A DNA stretch of 64,000 nucleotides from positions 62,001-126,000 of the forward strand of contig JAJEBF010000014.1 of assembly GCA_022824025.1 (NCBI GenBank), given 5' to 3'. This DNA comes from Caldilineaceae bacterium (GTDB lineage: Bacteria; Chloroflexota; Anaerolineae; Caldilineales; Caldilineaceae). The notes beneath the pieces were generated by a model, which worked only from the letters and a program-made list of their open reading frames with translations, was not told where the DNA came from and did not search any database. Each line of letters begins with the position of its first letter. The stretch's first letter is position 1. The position numbers and the translations under genes were made by a program. Positions 55,143 to 63,170 of this stretch are shown one piece after another.

Positions 55143-56192
55143 ATGCCCACCATCTCCCATCGCAGCTTGAGAGAATATGGCACAGCCATCTTTTCCGCAG
55201 CCGGCTTTCCCGCAGACCAGGGCCAAGACGTCACCGACCATCTGGTCGACTCCAACCTTGTGGGACATGACTCCCACGGCGTGATAAGGCTGCCCGGCTA
55301 TATTTCGGCGGTACGGGAAGGAACCATGAAACCGGTCGGCGACCTGAAAATCGTCCGGGAATCCCCCGCCTCCCTTGTGATCGACGCCCAGCGGATGCAG
55401 GGCATCGTACTGGCCAAACAAGCAATGGAAATGGCCGTCGCGCGCGCCAAACAGCACACCTTTGGCGCAGTCGCCGTTCACCAATCGACCCACATCGGCC
55501 GTCTGGGCGCCTTTCCGCCCATCGCCGCCGAACAGGACTGCATCGGCCTCCTGTTCCTCAACGGCGGCGGTCCGTTTACCGTCCCTTTCGGCGGGACCGG
55601 AAGGCGTCTGCCACCCAATCCCCTCGCATTTAGCGCCCCTCGCGCCCGCGGCGCCCCCCTCATGCTGGACATGACAACAAGCATGGTCGCAGGCGGCAAA
55701 GTAGACGTGCAACGGGCTCGCGGCCTCCCCGTGCCTGACGACTGGCTCATTGACGAAGAAGGCAACGCAGTCCTGGACCCAAATCAGTTCATGGAACGCA
55801 AAGCCGCCATGCTCCCGCTAGGCGGCTCGGTCGGACACAAGGGATACGGCCTGGGCATGATGGTCGAAGCCATCGCCGGCGGCCTCTCCTGGGCCGGTTG
55901 CAGCGCCGACCCGCCCACCCGCGGCGCCTCCGGCTGGGTCGCGCTGGCCATCAAGATCGAGAGCTTCATCGATCCTGACGAATACAAGCGGGAAATCGAA
56001 AAACTGGTCGAATGGGTCTGGTCCTCGCCCAAATTGCCAGGCGTCAAGCGAATCTACTACCCCGGTGAAATCGAAGAGGAACGGCGCCAGCATCGCCTCG
56101 AGAACGGCATCCCCATCGAAGATAGCACCTGGTCCCGCATCGTCGAGAGCGGCGATGAAGTAGGCGTCCAGCCCCCAACAGATCTGCAGTAA
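55143..56192 (+). CDS. Ldh2/AllD-family NAD(P)-dependent dehydrogenase (malate/L-lactate/ureidoglycolate type)
   Basis: 349 residues with the distinctive non-Rossmann fold of the MDH2 family. Recognisable parts are LVDSNLVGHDSHGVIRLPGYI near residue 35, the histidine-bearing AVHQSTHIGRLGAF, the nucleotide part PNPLAFSAPRARGAPLMLDM and LGGSVGHKGYGLGMMVEAI. Enzymes of this family oxidise L-2-hydroxyacids such as L-lactate, malate, ureidoglycolate, sulfolactate or 2,3-diketogulonate-type sugar acids. It is the first gene of the operon. The specific substrate cannot be read. Confidence 0.92.
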   Translation: MPTISHRSLREYGTAIFSAAGFPADQGQDVTDHLVDSNLVGHDSHGVIRLPGYISAVREGTMKPVGDLKIVRESPASLVIDAQRMQGIVLAKQAMEMAVARAKQHTFGAVAVHQSTHIGRLGAFPPIAAEQDCIGLLFLNGGGPFTVPFGGTGRRLPPNPLAFSAPRARGAPLMLDMTTSMVAGGKVDVQRARGLPVPDDWLIDEEGNAVLDPNQFMERKAAMLPLGGSVGHKGYGLGMMVEAIAGGLSWAGCSADPPTRGASGWVALAIKIESFIDPDEYKREIEKLVEWVWSSPKLPGVKRIYYPGEIEEERRQHRLENGIPIEDSTWSRIVESGDEVGVQPPTDLQ

Positions 56193-56248
56193 ATCCAATG
56201 CGCGCAACGGCCGCGCCCAAACCGGCTCCAACTCCCGGAGGGTGAACC

Positions 56249-56956
56249 ATGACTACCTACAGCAAGCTGTTTCGATCCCCTTACGCAGTGCCAAACGGCC
56301 TCCAAATGACCGATGACGGCCTCTGGATCGTCGATCAAATCACCGATCGAGTCATGCTCGTCGAACGTGACGGCGAGCTCGACTACTACGGTGTCCCCAA
56401 GATGATCCGCGATATCCCCAGCGATTCCTCCAACACCAGCGGAATGGCCTGGGGCGAAGACAGCCTCTGGCTTGCCGCCAACGGCTCCGCCGAACAGTGG
56501 CGGCCAATACGGGACCGCGATGCCCAGAAGTCTATGGGCGAGGTCCTGCAGGTCGATCCCAACAGCGGCCAGACCATTTCCCGTCACCCGCTGCCCAATG
56601 GCGGCGGCACGCACGGCATTGAGTACGACCACTATGACCCCGGCCACCTCTGGCTCACTACGCTCAAGGACCAGACCCTGACCAAAATGCGAATCAACGA
56701 CTGGTCCGTCCAGCATATCATCCCCCTGCCCTACACCCGCGCCCACGGCGTCGTCCGCGTTGAAGACGGTGTCTGGGTCGTCCATACAGGCCACCGCGTC
56801 ATCGTCAAACTGAGCCTCAACGACGGCGCCGAACTCGACCGGATCACCGTACCCGATTCCGAGCCGGAACCCCACGGCCTCAGCGCCGACCCGGACTGCC
56901 GCTTCATCTACTGCGACGCCTCTTCCGGTTCCGTCATGGCAATCCAAGAGGCCTGA
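56249..56956 (+). CDS. Beta-propeller protein (Vgb/SMP-30-like)
   Basis: 235 residues with four to five repeated units of the form gly-leu-W-hydrophobic-aspartate: DDGLWIVDQITDRVMLV, EDSLWLAANGS, PGHLWLTTLKDQTLTKM, EDGVWVVHTGHRVIVKL. Histidines at GGTHGIEYDH and TRAHGVV fall at propeller-loop positions where Vgb-like lyases and lactonases bind metal. No signal peptide is evident. It could be a lactonase or lyase for a sugar acid made by the neighbouring dehydrogenases, which would be logical between an oxidase and an isomerase, but no catalytic set is demonstrable. Confidence 0.7.
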   Translation: MTTYSKLFRSPYAVPNGLQMTDDGLWIVDQITDRVMLVERDGELDYYGVPKMIRDIPSDSSNTSGMAWGEDSLWLAANGSAEQWRPIRDRDAQKSMGEVLQVDPNSGQTISRHPLPNGGGTHGIEYDHYDPGHLWLTTLKDQTLTKMRINDWSVQHIIPLPYTRAHGVVRVEDGVWVVHTGHRVIVKLSLNDGAELDRITVPDSEPEPHGLSADPDCRFIYCDASSGSVMAIQEA

Positions 56957-56960
56957 TTCC

Positions 56961-57779
56961 ATGCCGTTCTCCTGCCTTCCCGTCTCCCTCTACCCCGCCA
57001 TTACCGCCGGCGAGCGAACCCTTGCCGACTGGTTCGGCCTTGCCGCCAGGCTGGGGCTGGACGGTGCAGACATCAGCGTGGCACATCTGGATTCCCTCGA
57101 TGGCGGCTACCTGAACGAGCTGCGAGGGCAGGCCCACGACGCCGGCGTTGTGATCGCCGGCATGGTAACCTATACTGATTTTACCCACCCCGACCCGGCT
57201 GAGCGGCTCCGCCACCGCCGGGAACTTGGCAACTACATCCATGCCGCTGCCCAGCTGGGCGTCTCCTTCCTGCGCGTCACAGCCGGCCAGAAACACCCCG
57301 GTGTAAATCGGGCCGATGGCGTAGCCTGGGCCGCGGAGGGACTGAACGCCTGCGTCGATGAAGCCAGGGCAGAAGGCGTCGACCTAGTTTACGAAAACCA
57401 CGCCATCGGCTACGGCTGGACCTACTTCGACTTTTCCCAGACAGCCTCTGTGTTTCTCGAAATCTGTGAACGAACCGCCGCCAGCGGACTTCGGCTCCTC
57501 TTCGACACCGCCAACCTGCTCGCCGTCAATGACGACCCGCTCGCCGTGCTCGACGCCGTCATGCCGCGCGTCGCAGCCCTCCACGTCAGCGACATCAAAA
57601 GGAAAGGGGCCTTCGAACCGGTCCTTCTGGGCAGCGGGATCACGCCGCTCGATCAGATTTTCAGCCGTTTGCAGACCTTTGGATTTGATGGTTGGATATC
57701 TATAGAAGAGGCAAGCAACACCGGTGAAGAAGGATTCCAGCAGGCTATTCAGCACGCGCAGAAACTCTGGCGGACCTGA
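56961..57779 (+). CDS. Sugar phosphate isomerase/epimerase family TIM-barrel protein
   Basis: 272 residues of the xylose-isomerase-like TIM-barrel family (AP_endonuc_2). The metal-binding acids and histidine expected at strand ends are visible: E in DLVYENHAIG, D in LLFDTANLL, H in ALHVSDIK and E in WISIEEASNTG. Such enzymes isomerise or epimerise keto- and aldo-sugars, hydroxypyruvate or inositol derivatives with a divalent metal. It starts 4 bases after the propeller gene. The position in a catabolic operon supports a sugar-like substrate. Confidence 0.87.
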   Translation: MPFSCLPVSLYPAITAGERTLADWFGLAARLGLDGADISVAHLDSLDGGYLNELRGQAHDAGVVIAGMVTYTDFTHPDPAERLRHRRELGNYIHAAAQLGVSFLRVTAGQKHPGVNRADGVAWAAEGLNACVDEARAEGVDLVYENHAIGYGWTYFDFSQTASVFLEICERTAASGLRLLFDTANLLAVNDDPLAVLDAVMPRVAALHVSDIKRKGAFEPVLLGSGITPLDQIFSRLQTFGFDGWISIEEASNTGEEGFQQAIQHAQKLWRT

Positions 57780-57804
57780 CACTCTCGAACCGAAAGATTG
57801 CCCG

Positions 57805-58866
57805 ATGCCCGAAAAACGACCCAGCATACTCCTCGCCTTTAACGATGTCGTTCGCCACAGCCATCTGGCTTCGCAGGACCTGAGCCGCCTTGATGCCTTC
57901 GCCGATTGGGACTGGTTCCCTTGCGAAGGAGGCGGCATCTATGATACCAACACCGATCCTGAGGCCGCGCGCCTCCTCTCCGAAAGGCTGCCCGGTCACG
58001 AAGCGCTGGTCGTCTGCCTCGGCGCGCCCACTTTGACGGCAGACATGCTCGCCGCGGCCCCTTCTCTCAAATTCGTCGGCGAAATGGAGGGCGATCGCTT
58101 CGCCAGCCGCATCGACCTAAACGCCGCCTGGGAACGCGGCATTCGCACCGTCGATACGACCAACGCCTCCTCCTACCCGGTCTCGGAATGGGCGCTGGCG
58201 ATGATTCTCGTCTGCCTTCGCAACGGCGGCGCCCATTTTCGCAGGATGATCGCCGGCCAGACGCCCGCCGACCGCAACGTGATGAACGGCTTGCCTGGCG
58301 TGCTCTGGGGGCGCCGCGTCGGCCTGATAGGCTGCGGCCACATGGGCCGGCGGCTCATGAAATTCCTGCGCGCTTTCGAGACCGAAATCTGGGTCCACGA
58401 CCCGTATCTTCCCCAGGAGCTGCCCGAAGCGCTGGGCTTCCTCCAGACAAGCCTCGAAAACGTGCTCTCCTGCGATGTCGTCGTCTGCCTGGTTCCGCAT
58501 ACGCCCAGAACTGAGGGCATGCTCGGCAAAGAGGAGCTGGCCCGCTTGCGCCCCGGCGCCGTCTTCGTCAGCGTCTCACGCGGCAAAGTCACCGATTCCG
58601 CCGCCCTCATCGATCGACTCAAACAGGGGGACATCGTCGCCGGCCTCGACGTTTTCGACCCGGAGCCGGTGCCGCCCGATAGCGAGATCCTGCAACTGCC
58701 CAACGTCTTCCTCAGCCCGCACATCGGAGCCTATGGCGGACCAACCGGGCACCAGGGCTTCTTCACCCTCATGGTCGATGAACTAGAGCGCTTCTTCCAC
58801 GGCCACGAGACCCAGTTCGACCTCACCCCGCGCGCCCAGGCCAACCGCACCGGGCTGGAACCTTAG
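57805..58866 (+). CDS. D-isomer-specific 2-hydroxyacid dehydrogenase
   Basis: 353 residues. The NAD loop is GCGHMG (176-181). The catalytic set of the family is complete: R259 (SVSRGKV), E287 (FDPEPVP) and H306 (LSPHIGAY). The reaction is reversible NAD(P)-linked conversion of a D-2-hydroxyacid and a 2-oxoacid (glycerate/hydroxypyruvate, phosphoglycerate, lactate, erythronate types). Start at ATG 57805; the frame is open 27 codons further upstream inside the preceding gene. It is 25 bases after the isomerase. Confidence 0.93.
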   Translation: MPEKRPSILLAFNDVVRHSHLASQDLSRLDAFADWDWFPCEGGGIYDTNTDPEAARLLSERLPGHEALVVCLGAPTLTADMLAAAPSLKFVGEMEGDRFASRIDLNAAWERGIRTVDTTNASSYPVSEWALAMILVCLRNGGAHFRRMIAGQTPADRNVMNGLPGVLWGRRVGLIGCGHMGRRLMKFLRAFETEIWVHDPYLPQELPEALGFLQTSLENVLSCDVVVCLVPHTPRTEGMLGKEELARLRPGAVFVSVSRGKVTDSAALIDRLKQGDIVAGLDVFDPEPVPPDSEILQLPNVFLSPHIGAYGGPTGHQGFFTLMVDELERFFHGHETQFDLTPRAQANRTGLEP

Positions 58867-58905
58867 GGGGGCCGGCATCACAAGTATCCTGAACGAAGGA
58901 AATCA

Positions 58906-59712
58906 ATGAATCTGGAACTCACAGGACAGACCGCCGTCGTCGTCGGCGGCGCCAACGGCATGGGCCGCATGATCGCCAAAACCTTCGCCGCCGAGGGAGC
59001 CGGCGTCGCCCTGCTCGATCGCGATCCCGTCGTAAAGGAAGTGGCCCAGGAGGCCGCCGCCCTCGGCGTCAAGTCACTGGCCGCGCAAGTGGATGTCACC
59101 GATTTCGCCGCACTTCAGGCAGCCGCAACCCGCGTCGAACAGGAGCTCGGACCCGTTCGCCACGTCGTCTACACCGTCGGCATCGATTCGGGCAAAGGCG
59201 GGTTCCCCTTCTGGAACCTCGAACCCTCTGACTGGCCCCGCGTTCACGAAGTCAATGTGCTCGGCGCCGTCAACACCGCCCATGCCTTCTATCAACCGAT
59301 GATTGCACGCCGCGAAGGCACATTCCTCTTCTTCTCCTCTGTGTCCGGCCAGATCGGCTCCCAGACCGACCCCCCCTATAGCGTCTCCAAGGCCGCCGTG
59401 CTCAGCTTCATGCAGATTGCCGCCAAAGACTTCGCGCCCTACAATATCCGGGCCAACGCAATCTGCCCCGGTATGGTCGACACGCCGCTCCAAAGGCGCA
59501 TCCACAAGTTCTCTACCGCAGAACTGCCCGAAGATGAAAGACCCAGCTACGAAGAATGGTGCTCTGAGAAGATTGGCCGCCTGGCCGTGTTGGGCCGCCT
59601 CGTTTCCCAAGAAGAGATCGCGGCCACAGTCGTCTTTCTGGCCTCCGAACACGCCCGCAATATCACCGGCCAGGCCGTAAACGTTGACAGTGGCTGGGTT
59701 ATGCACTGGTAA
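58906..59712 (+). CDS. Short-chain dehydrogenase/reductase (SDR)
   Basis: 268 residues. The cofactor loop reads GGANGMG (14-20), in place of the usual TGxxxGIG. The active site is S145, Y158 and K162 (PYSVSKAAV). The acid D38/D40 region LLDRD after the second strand suggests NAD. An unusual segment, TVGIDSGKGGFPFWN, replaces the common NNAG motif. The C-terminus ends NVDSGWVMHW. It is probably a sugar- or hydroxyacid-specific enzyme of the operon. Confidence 0.92.
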   Translation: MNLELTGQTAVVVGGANGMGRMIAKTFAAEGAGVALLDRDPVVKEVAQEAAALGVKSLAAQVDVTDFAALQAAATRVEQELGPVRHVVYTVGIDSGKGGFPFWNLEPSDWPRVHEVNVLGAVNTAHAFYQPMIARREGTFLFFSSVSGQIGSQTDPPYSVSKAAVLSFMQIAAKDFAPYNIRANAICPGMVDTPLQRRIHKFSTAELPEDERPSYEEWCSEKIGRLAVLGRLVSQEEIAATVVFLASEHARNITGQAVNVDSGWVMHW

Positions 59713-59741
59713 GAATCCTGCCTTATCCATGGGGTAAAACC

Positions 59742-60734
59742 ATGAGCGAAACGAAGGACACAAAACCGAACGCAACCGAACTCGACGCCGAACACTGGCT
59801 CCAGGCCTACGAGCAGATGGCCAAGATCCGCGCCTTTGAGGAGGCGGCCAACGAGCTCTACACCAGCGCCCGCATGCCCGGCATCACCCACCTCTACATC
59901 GGCGAAGAGGCGATCGCCGTCGGCGTCTGCGAAGCCCTGCGCCAGGACGATTACATCACCAGCACGCACCGCGGCCACGGGCACTGCCTGGCCAAGGGAG
60001 CCGCGCTTGACAAAATGTTCGCCGAGCTGTTGGGCAAAGAAGCCGGGTACTGTCGCGGCAAAGGCGGCTCCATGCACATCGCCGATCAAGAGACCGGCAA
60101 CTTGGGCGCCAACGGCATCGTCGGCGGCAGCGCCGGCATCGCCACCGGCGCCGGAATGTCCATCAAACTGCGCGGCACCGACCAGGTCGCCGTCTGCTTC
60201 TTCGGCGACGGCGCCCTCGGCCAGGGCCTCCTCTACGAATCCATGAACATGGCCCAGCTCTGGAAACTTCCCGTAATCTACGTCTGCGAAAATAACCAGT
60301 ACGGCGAATACACGCACAACTCCAAAACAGCGGCGGGGTCCATGGTCGGTCGCGCCGCCGGCTTCGGCGTCCACGCGCAGGCCATCGACGGCCAGGATAT
60401 TCGCACTGTGCACGCCACCGCCCGCCTCGTGATCGACCGCGCCCGCAAAGGCGGCGGCCCTGCCTTCCTTGTCTGCAATACCTACAGGTTCCACGGCCAT
60501 CATGTCGGCGACATCGACCGCCCCTACCGCACCCGCGAGGAAGAAGCGGAGTGGGCCAAGCGCGACCCGCTCAAGTTGTTGGAAGACTGGCTCGTAAAAA
60601 GCAAACAGGCTGAGTCGGATGTCTTCGAGCGTATCCAGCAGGACGTGAAATCGGCCGTTGAAAACGCGGTAAACTATGCCCTCGAAGCATCATTCCCCAG
60701 TGAAAGTGAGGTGGACCGGCATGTCTACGCTTGA
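59742..60734 (+). CDS. 2-oxoacid (pyruvate/acetoin-type) dehydrogenase E1 component, alpha subunit
   Basis: 330 residues. The thiamine diphosphate motif begins GDG at 155-157 and ends NNQ at 184-186 (CENNQYGEYT). The entry segment HRGHGHCLAKG and GRAAGFGVHAQAIDGQD are those of E1 alpha chains of pyruvate or acetoin dehydrogenase. It forms a heterotetramer with the beta chain encoded immediately downstream, whose start lies 14 bases inside this gene. Length and motifs are closer to acetoin dehydrogenase AcoA/PdhA than to branched-chain forms, but substrate choice is not secure. Confidence 0.93.
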   Translation: MSETKDTKPNATELDAEHWLQAYEQMAKIRAFEEAANELYTSARMPGITHLYIGEEAIAVGVCEALRQDDYITSTHRGHGHCLAKGAALDKMFAELLGKEAGYCRGKGGSMHIADQETGNLGANGIVGGSAGIATGAGMSIKLRGTDQVAVCFFGDGALGQGLLYESMNMAQLWKLPVIYVCENNQYGEYTHNSKTAAGSMVGRAAGFGVHAQAIDGQDIRTVHATARLVIDRARKGGGPAFLVCNTYRFHGHHVGDIDRPYRTREEEAEWAKRDPLKLLEDWLVKSKQAESDVFERIQQDVKSAVENAVNYALEASFPSESEVDRHVYA

Positions 60735-61749
60735 TAACGGCGTCATCCGCAGCCCGGCTGTCCACGCCCCGGGAGAGCGCCAGATAACCTTCGGCCAAGC
60801 CATCCTCGAAGCCATCACCGAAGAAATGGCGCGCGACGGGAGTGTCTTCATTATCGGCGAGGATGTGGCCGAGGCCGGCTCGGTCTTCAAGGTCCTCGTC
60901 GGCCTGCTGGACCAGTTCGGCCCCGAACGCGTCATCGACTCGCCAATCTCCGAGGCCGGCATCGCCGGTATCGGCGTCGGAGCCGCCATCACCGGCATGA
61001 GACCCATCGTCGATATCATGTTCGGCGACTTTACCACCCTGGTGATGGACCAGCTCGTCAACCAGGCCGCCAAGACCCATTACATGTCCGGCGGCAAGCT
61101 GAAAGTGCCAATGGTCCTGCGCACAACCCTGGGGGCCAGCCGCCGTTCCGCCGCCCAGCACAGCCAGTCCCTGCATGCCCTCTTCAGCCACATCCCTGGC
61201 CTCAAAGTCGCCATGCCCGCCACGCCATACGACGCCAAGGGCCTGATGAAGAGCGCCATCCGCGACGACAACCCCGTCGTCATCTTTGAAGACAAAATGC
61301 TCTACCAGGAGCGAGGCCCGGTTCCCGAACGGGAGTACACGCTCCCTCTTGGCCAGGCCGATGTGAAACGCGCCGGCGACGACCTGACCATCGTCGCCAC
61401 CAGCTCGATGGTGTACGTGGCCCTCGAAGCAGCCGACAATCTGGCCTCAATCGGCATCAGCGCCGAGGTCATCGACCCCCGCACCACAAACCCGCTTGAC
61501 ACTGAGGCCCTGGTCAACTCCGCCAAGAAGACAAGCCGCGCCCTCATCATCGACGAAGGCTACCAGCAGTACGGCGTTACGGGCGAGTTCGCCTCCGTCA
61601 TCGCCGATGGCGCCTTCTACTATCTCGACGCGCCTGTGAAGCGCATCGGCGCCATGAACGTTCCCGTCCCTTTCTCGCCCGTCATGGAGGACCTCACAAT
61701 CCCCACCGCCGAATACGTTGTCGAGACAGCCAAGGCTCTGTGCGGCTGA
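60721..61749 (+). CDS. 2-oxoacid (pyruvate/acetoin-type) dehydrogenase E1 component, beta subunit
   Basis: 342 residues from ATG 60721. The transketolase-like fold shows QITFGQAILEAITEEM, the conserved GEDVAEAGSVFKV that reaches thiamine diphosphate, ERVIDSPISEAGIAGIGVGAA and the C-terminal domain with SAEVIDPRTTNPLDTEALV. It completes the E1 enzyme. The 14-base overlap with the alpha gene implies translational coupling. An E2 gene follows after 57 bases. Confidence 0.94.
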   Translation: MSTLDNGVIRSPAVHAPGERQITFGQAILEAITEEMARDGSVFIIGEDVAEAGSVFKVLVGLLDQFGPERVIDSPISEAGIAGIGVGAAITGMRPIVDIMFGDFTTLVMDQLVNQAAKTHYMSGGKLKVPMVLRTTLGASRRSAAQHSQSLHALFSHIPGLKVAMPATPYDAKGLMKSAIRDDNPVVIFEDKMLYQERGPVPEREYTLPLGQADVKRAGDDLTIVATSSMVYVALEAADNLASIGISAEVIDPRTTNPLDTEALVNSAKKTSRALIIDEGYQQYGVTGEFASVIADGAFYYLDAPVKRIGAMNVPVPFSPVMEDLTIPTAEYVVETAKALCG

Positions 61750-61806
61750 TCCAGTCCATCCACCCTGTTTCCTGACCTGAGGACGCCGCCAAAGAAGGGG
61801 GAATGA

Positions 61807-63117
61807 ATGCCCAAAGAAGTGATTATGCCCGCCCTGGGAATGGCCCAGGACGAAGGGGTCCTGCTCCGCTGGTTCAAAAGGGAAGGCGAGGAAGTTACCG
61901 CCGGCGAGCCCCTCATGGAGGTCGCCACCGACAAGGTTGACGTGCAAGTGGAAGCCCCCGCCTCCGGTGTATTGACCGCAGTCACCGCGCAGGAAGGCGA
62001 TGAGATTCCTGTCGGGCAGGTCATCGGCCTGATTGCCGCTGAAGGCGAAGAGTTGCCTCCGCCGCCGGTGGAGAGCCGCGCCAAAGACGCGCCCGTCGAA
62101 AAACAGAGCGCGGATCCGCCGCTTCCTTCCAGCCCTGTCGCCGCCCGTATCGCCGCCGAACACGGCGTCGACCTCGCCGACGTTCAGGGCTCCGGCGGCC
62201 GCATCTCCAAGGAGGACGTGGAGGCCCACATCCGTTCAGCAACCTCCGCCCCGCGCGTCCTCGCCTCGCCCAAAGCCCGCCGGCTCGCACGCGAACGCGG
62301 CATAGACCTGGCATCGCTGACCGGCAGCGGCCCCGAAGGCGCCGTCCTTGCCGCCGATGTCCCTCTTGCAGCGCAACCTCTGCCCGCCGCGCCGCCCCAA
62401 CCTGCGCCTGCCCTTCCCGGCGCCCCCGCAGCGGCAGAACCGGAGCCGCAGGCCGTATCGCGCATGTGGCAGATCATGGCCCAACGCCTTACCGACAGTT
62501 GGACCACAGTCCCGCACTTCTACCTCGTACGAGAGGTGAGCGCCGATCAGCTGATCAACTGGCGTAACCTCCTCGCCGCCGACGAGGCCGAAGGGACGAA
62601 AATCACCTACACCGACATGCTCACAAAGCTGGCCGCGCTCTCGCTGGCCCGTTATCCCCGCGTCAACTCCTACTGGAATGACGGCGAAATCCTGATCAAT
62701 CCGCACATCAACGTCGGCCTGGCGGTCGCCGTCGAGGACGGGCTCCTCGTGCCCGTAATCCACAATGCTGACAGCCTGCGCGTCGACGAGATCGCCGCCC
62801 GCCGCGCCGACCTCGTCTCCAGGGCCGCCAGCGGCGGACTGGTCCCCGATGACTTTGCCGGCGGTACTTTCACCATCAGCAACCTCGGCATGTATGGCGT
62901 CGATGCCTTCAACGCGATCGTAAATCCGCCCCAGGCCGCCATCCTCGCGGTCGGCCGCATCGCCGACCGCGTCGTGGCCGTGGACGGACAGCCGGCCGTT
63001 CGCCCGATGATGACCCTGACCCTTTCCTGCGATCACCGCGCCGTCGACGGCGCCCGAGCCGCCCAATTCCTGGACGCCTTTGTCAACCTGATCGAAGAAC
63101 CCTTGCGGGCGCTGTAG
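61807..63117 (+). CDS. Dihydrolipoamide acyltransferase (E2) with one lipoyl and two subunit-binding domains
   Basis: 436 residues. Residues 1-78 are a lipoyl domain with K43 in the ATDKVDV motif. Two consecutive peripheral subunit-binding domains follow: 109-142 (SPVAARIAAEHGVDLADV) and 154-185 (SPKARRLARERGIDLASL), where most bacterial E2 chains have one. The catalytic acyltransferase domain ends with H410 and D414 in DHRAVDG. AAGGGGG precedes the ATG. It transfers acyl groups from lipoamide to CoA and forms the core of the complex with the E1 genes upstream. No E3 (lipoamide dehydrogenase) gene occurs in the window. Confidence 0.94.
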   Translation: MPKEVIMPALGMAQDEGVLLRWFKREGEEVTAGEPLMEVATDKVDVQVEAPASGVLTAVTAQEGDEIPVGQVIGLIAAEGEELPPPPVESRAKDAPVEKQSADPPLPSSPVAARIAAEHGVDLADVQGSGGRISKEDVEAHIRSATSAPRVLASPKARRLARERGIDLASLTGSGPEGAVLAADVPLAAQPLPAAPPQPAPALPGAPAAAEPEPQAVSRMWQIMAQRLTDSWTTVPHFYLVREVSADQLINWRNLLAADEAEGTKITYTDMLTKLAALSLARYPRVNSYWNDGEILINPHINVGLAVAVEDGLLVPVIHNADSLRVDEIAARRADLVSRAASGGLVPDDFAGGTFTISNLGMYGVDAFNAIVNPPQAAILAVGRIADRVVAVDGQPAVRPMMTLTLSCDHRAVDGARAAQFLDAFVNLIEEPLRAL

Positions 63118-63170
63118 GTTCACGCCCTTGCAAGAAAACGACAACCTTCTAATAGGGAGATAAGAGATTC

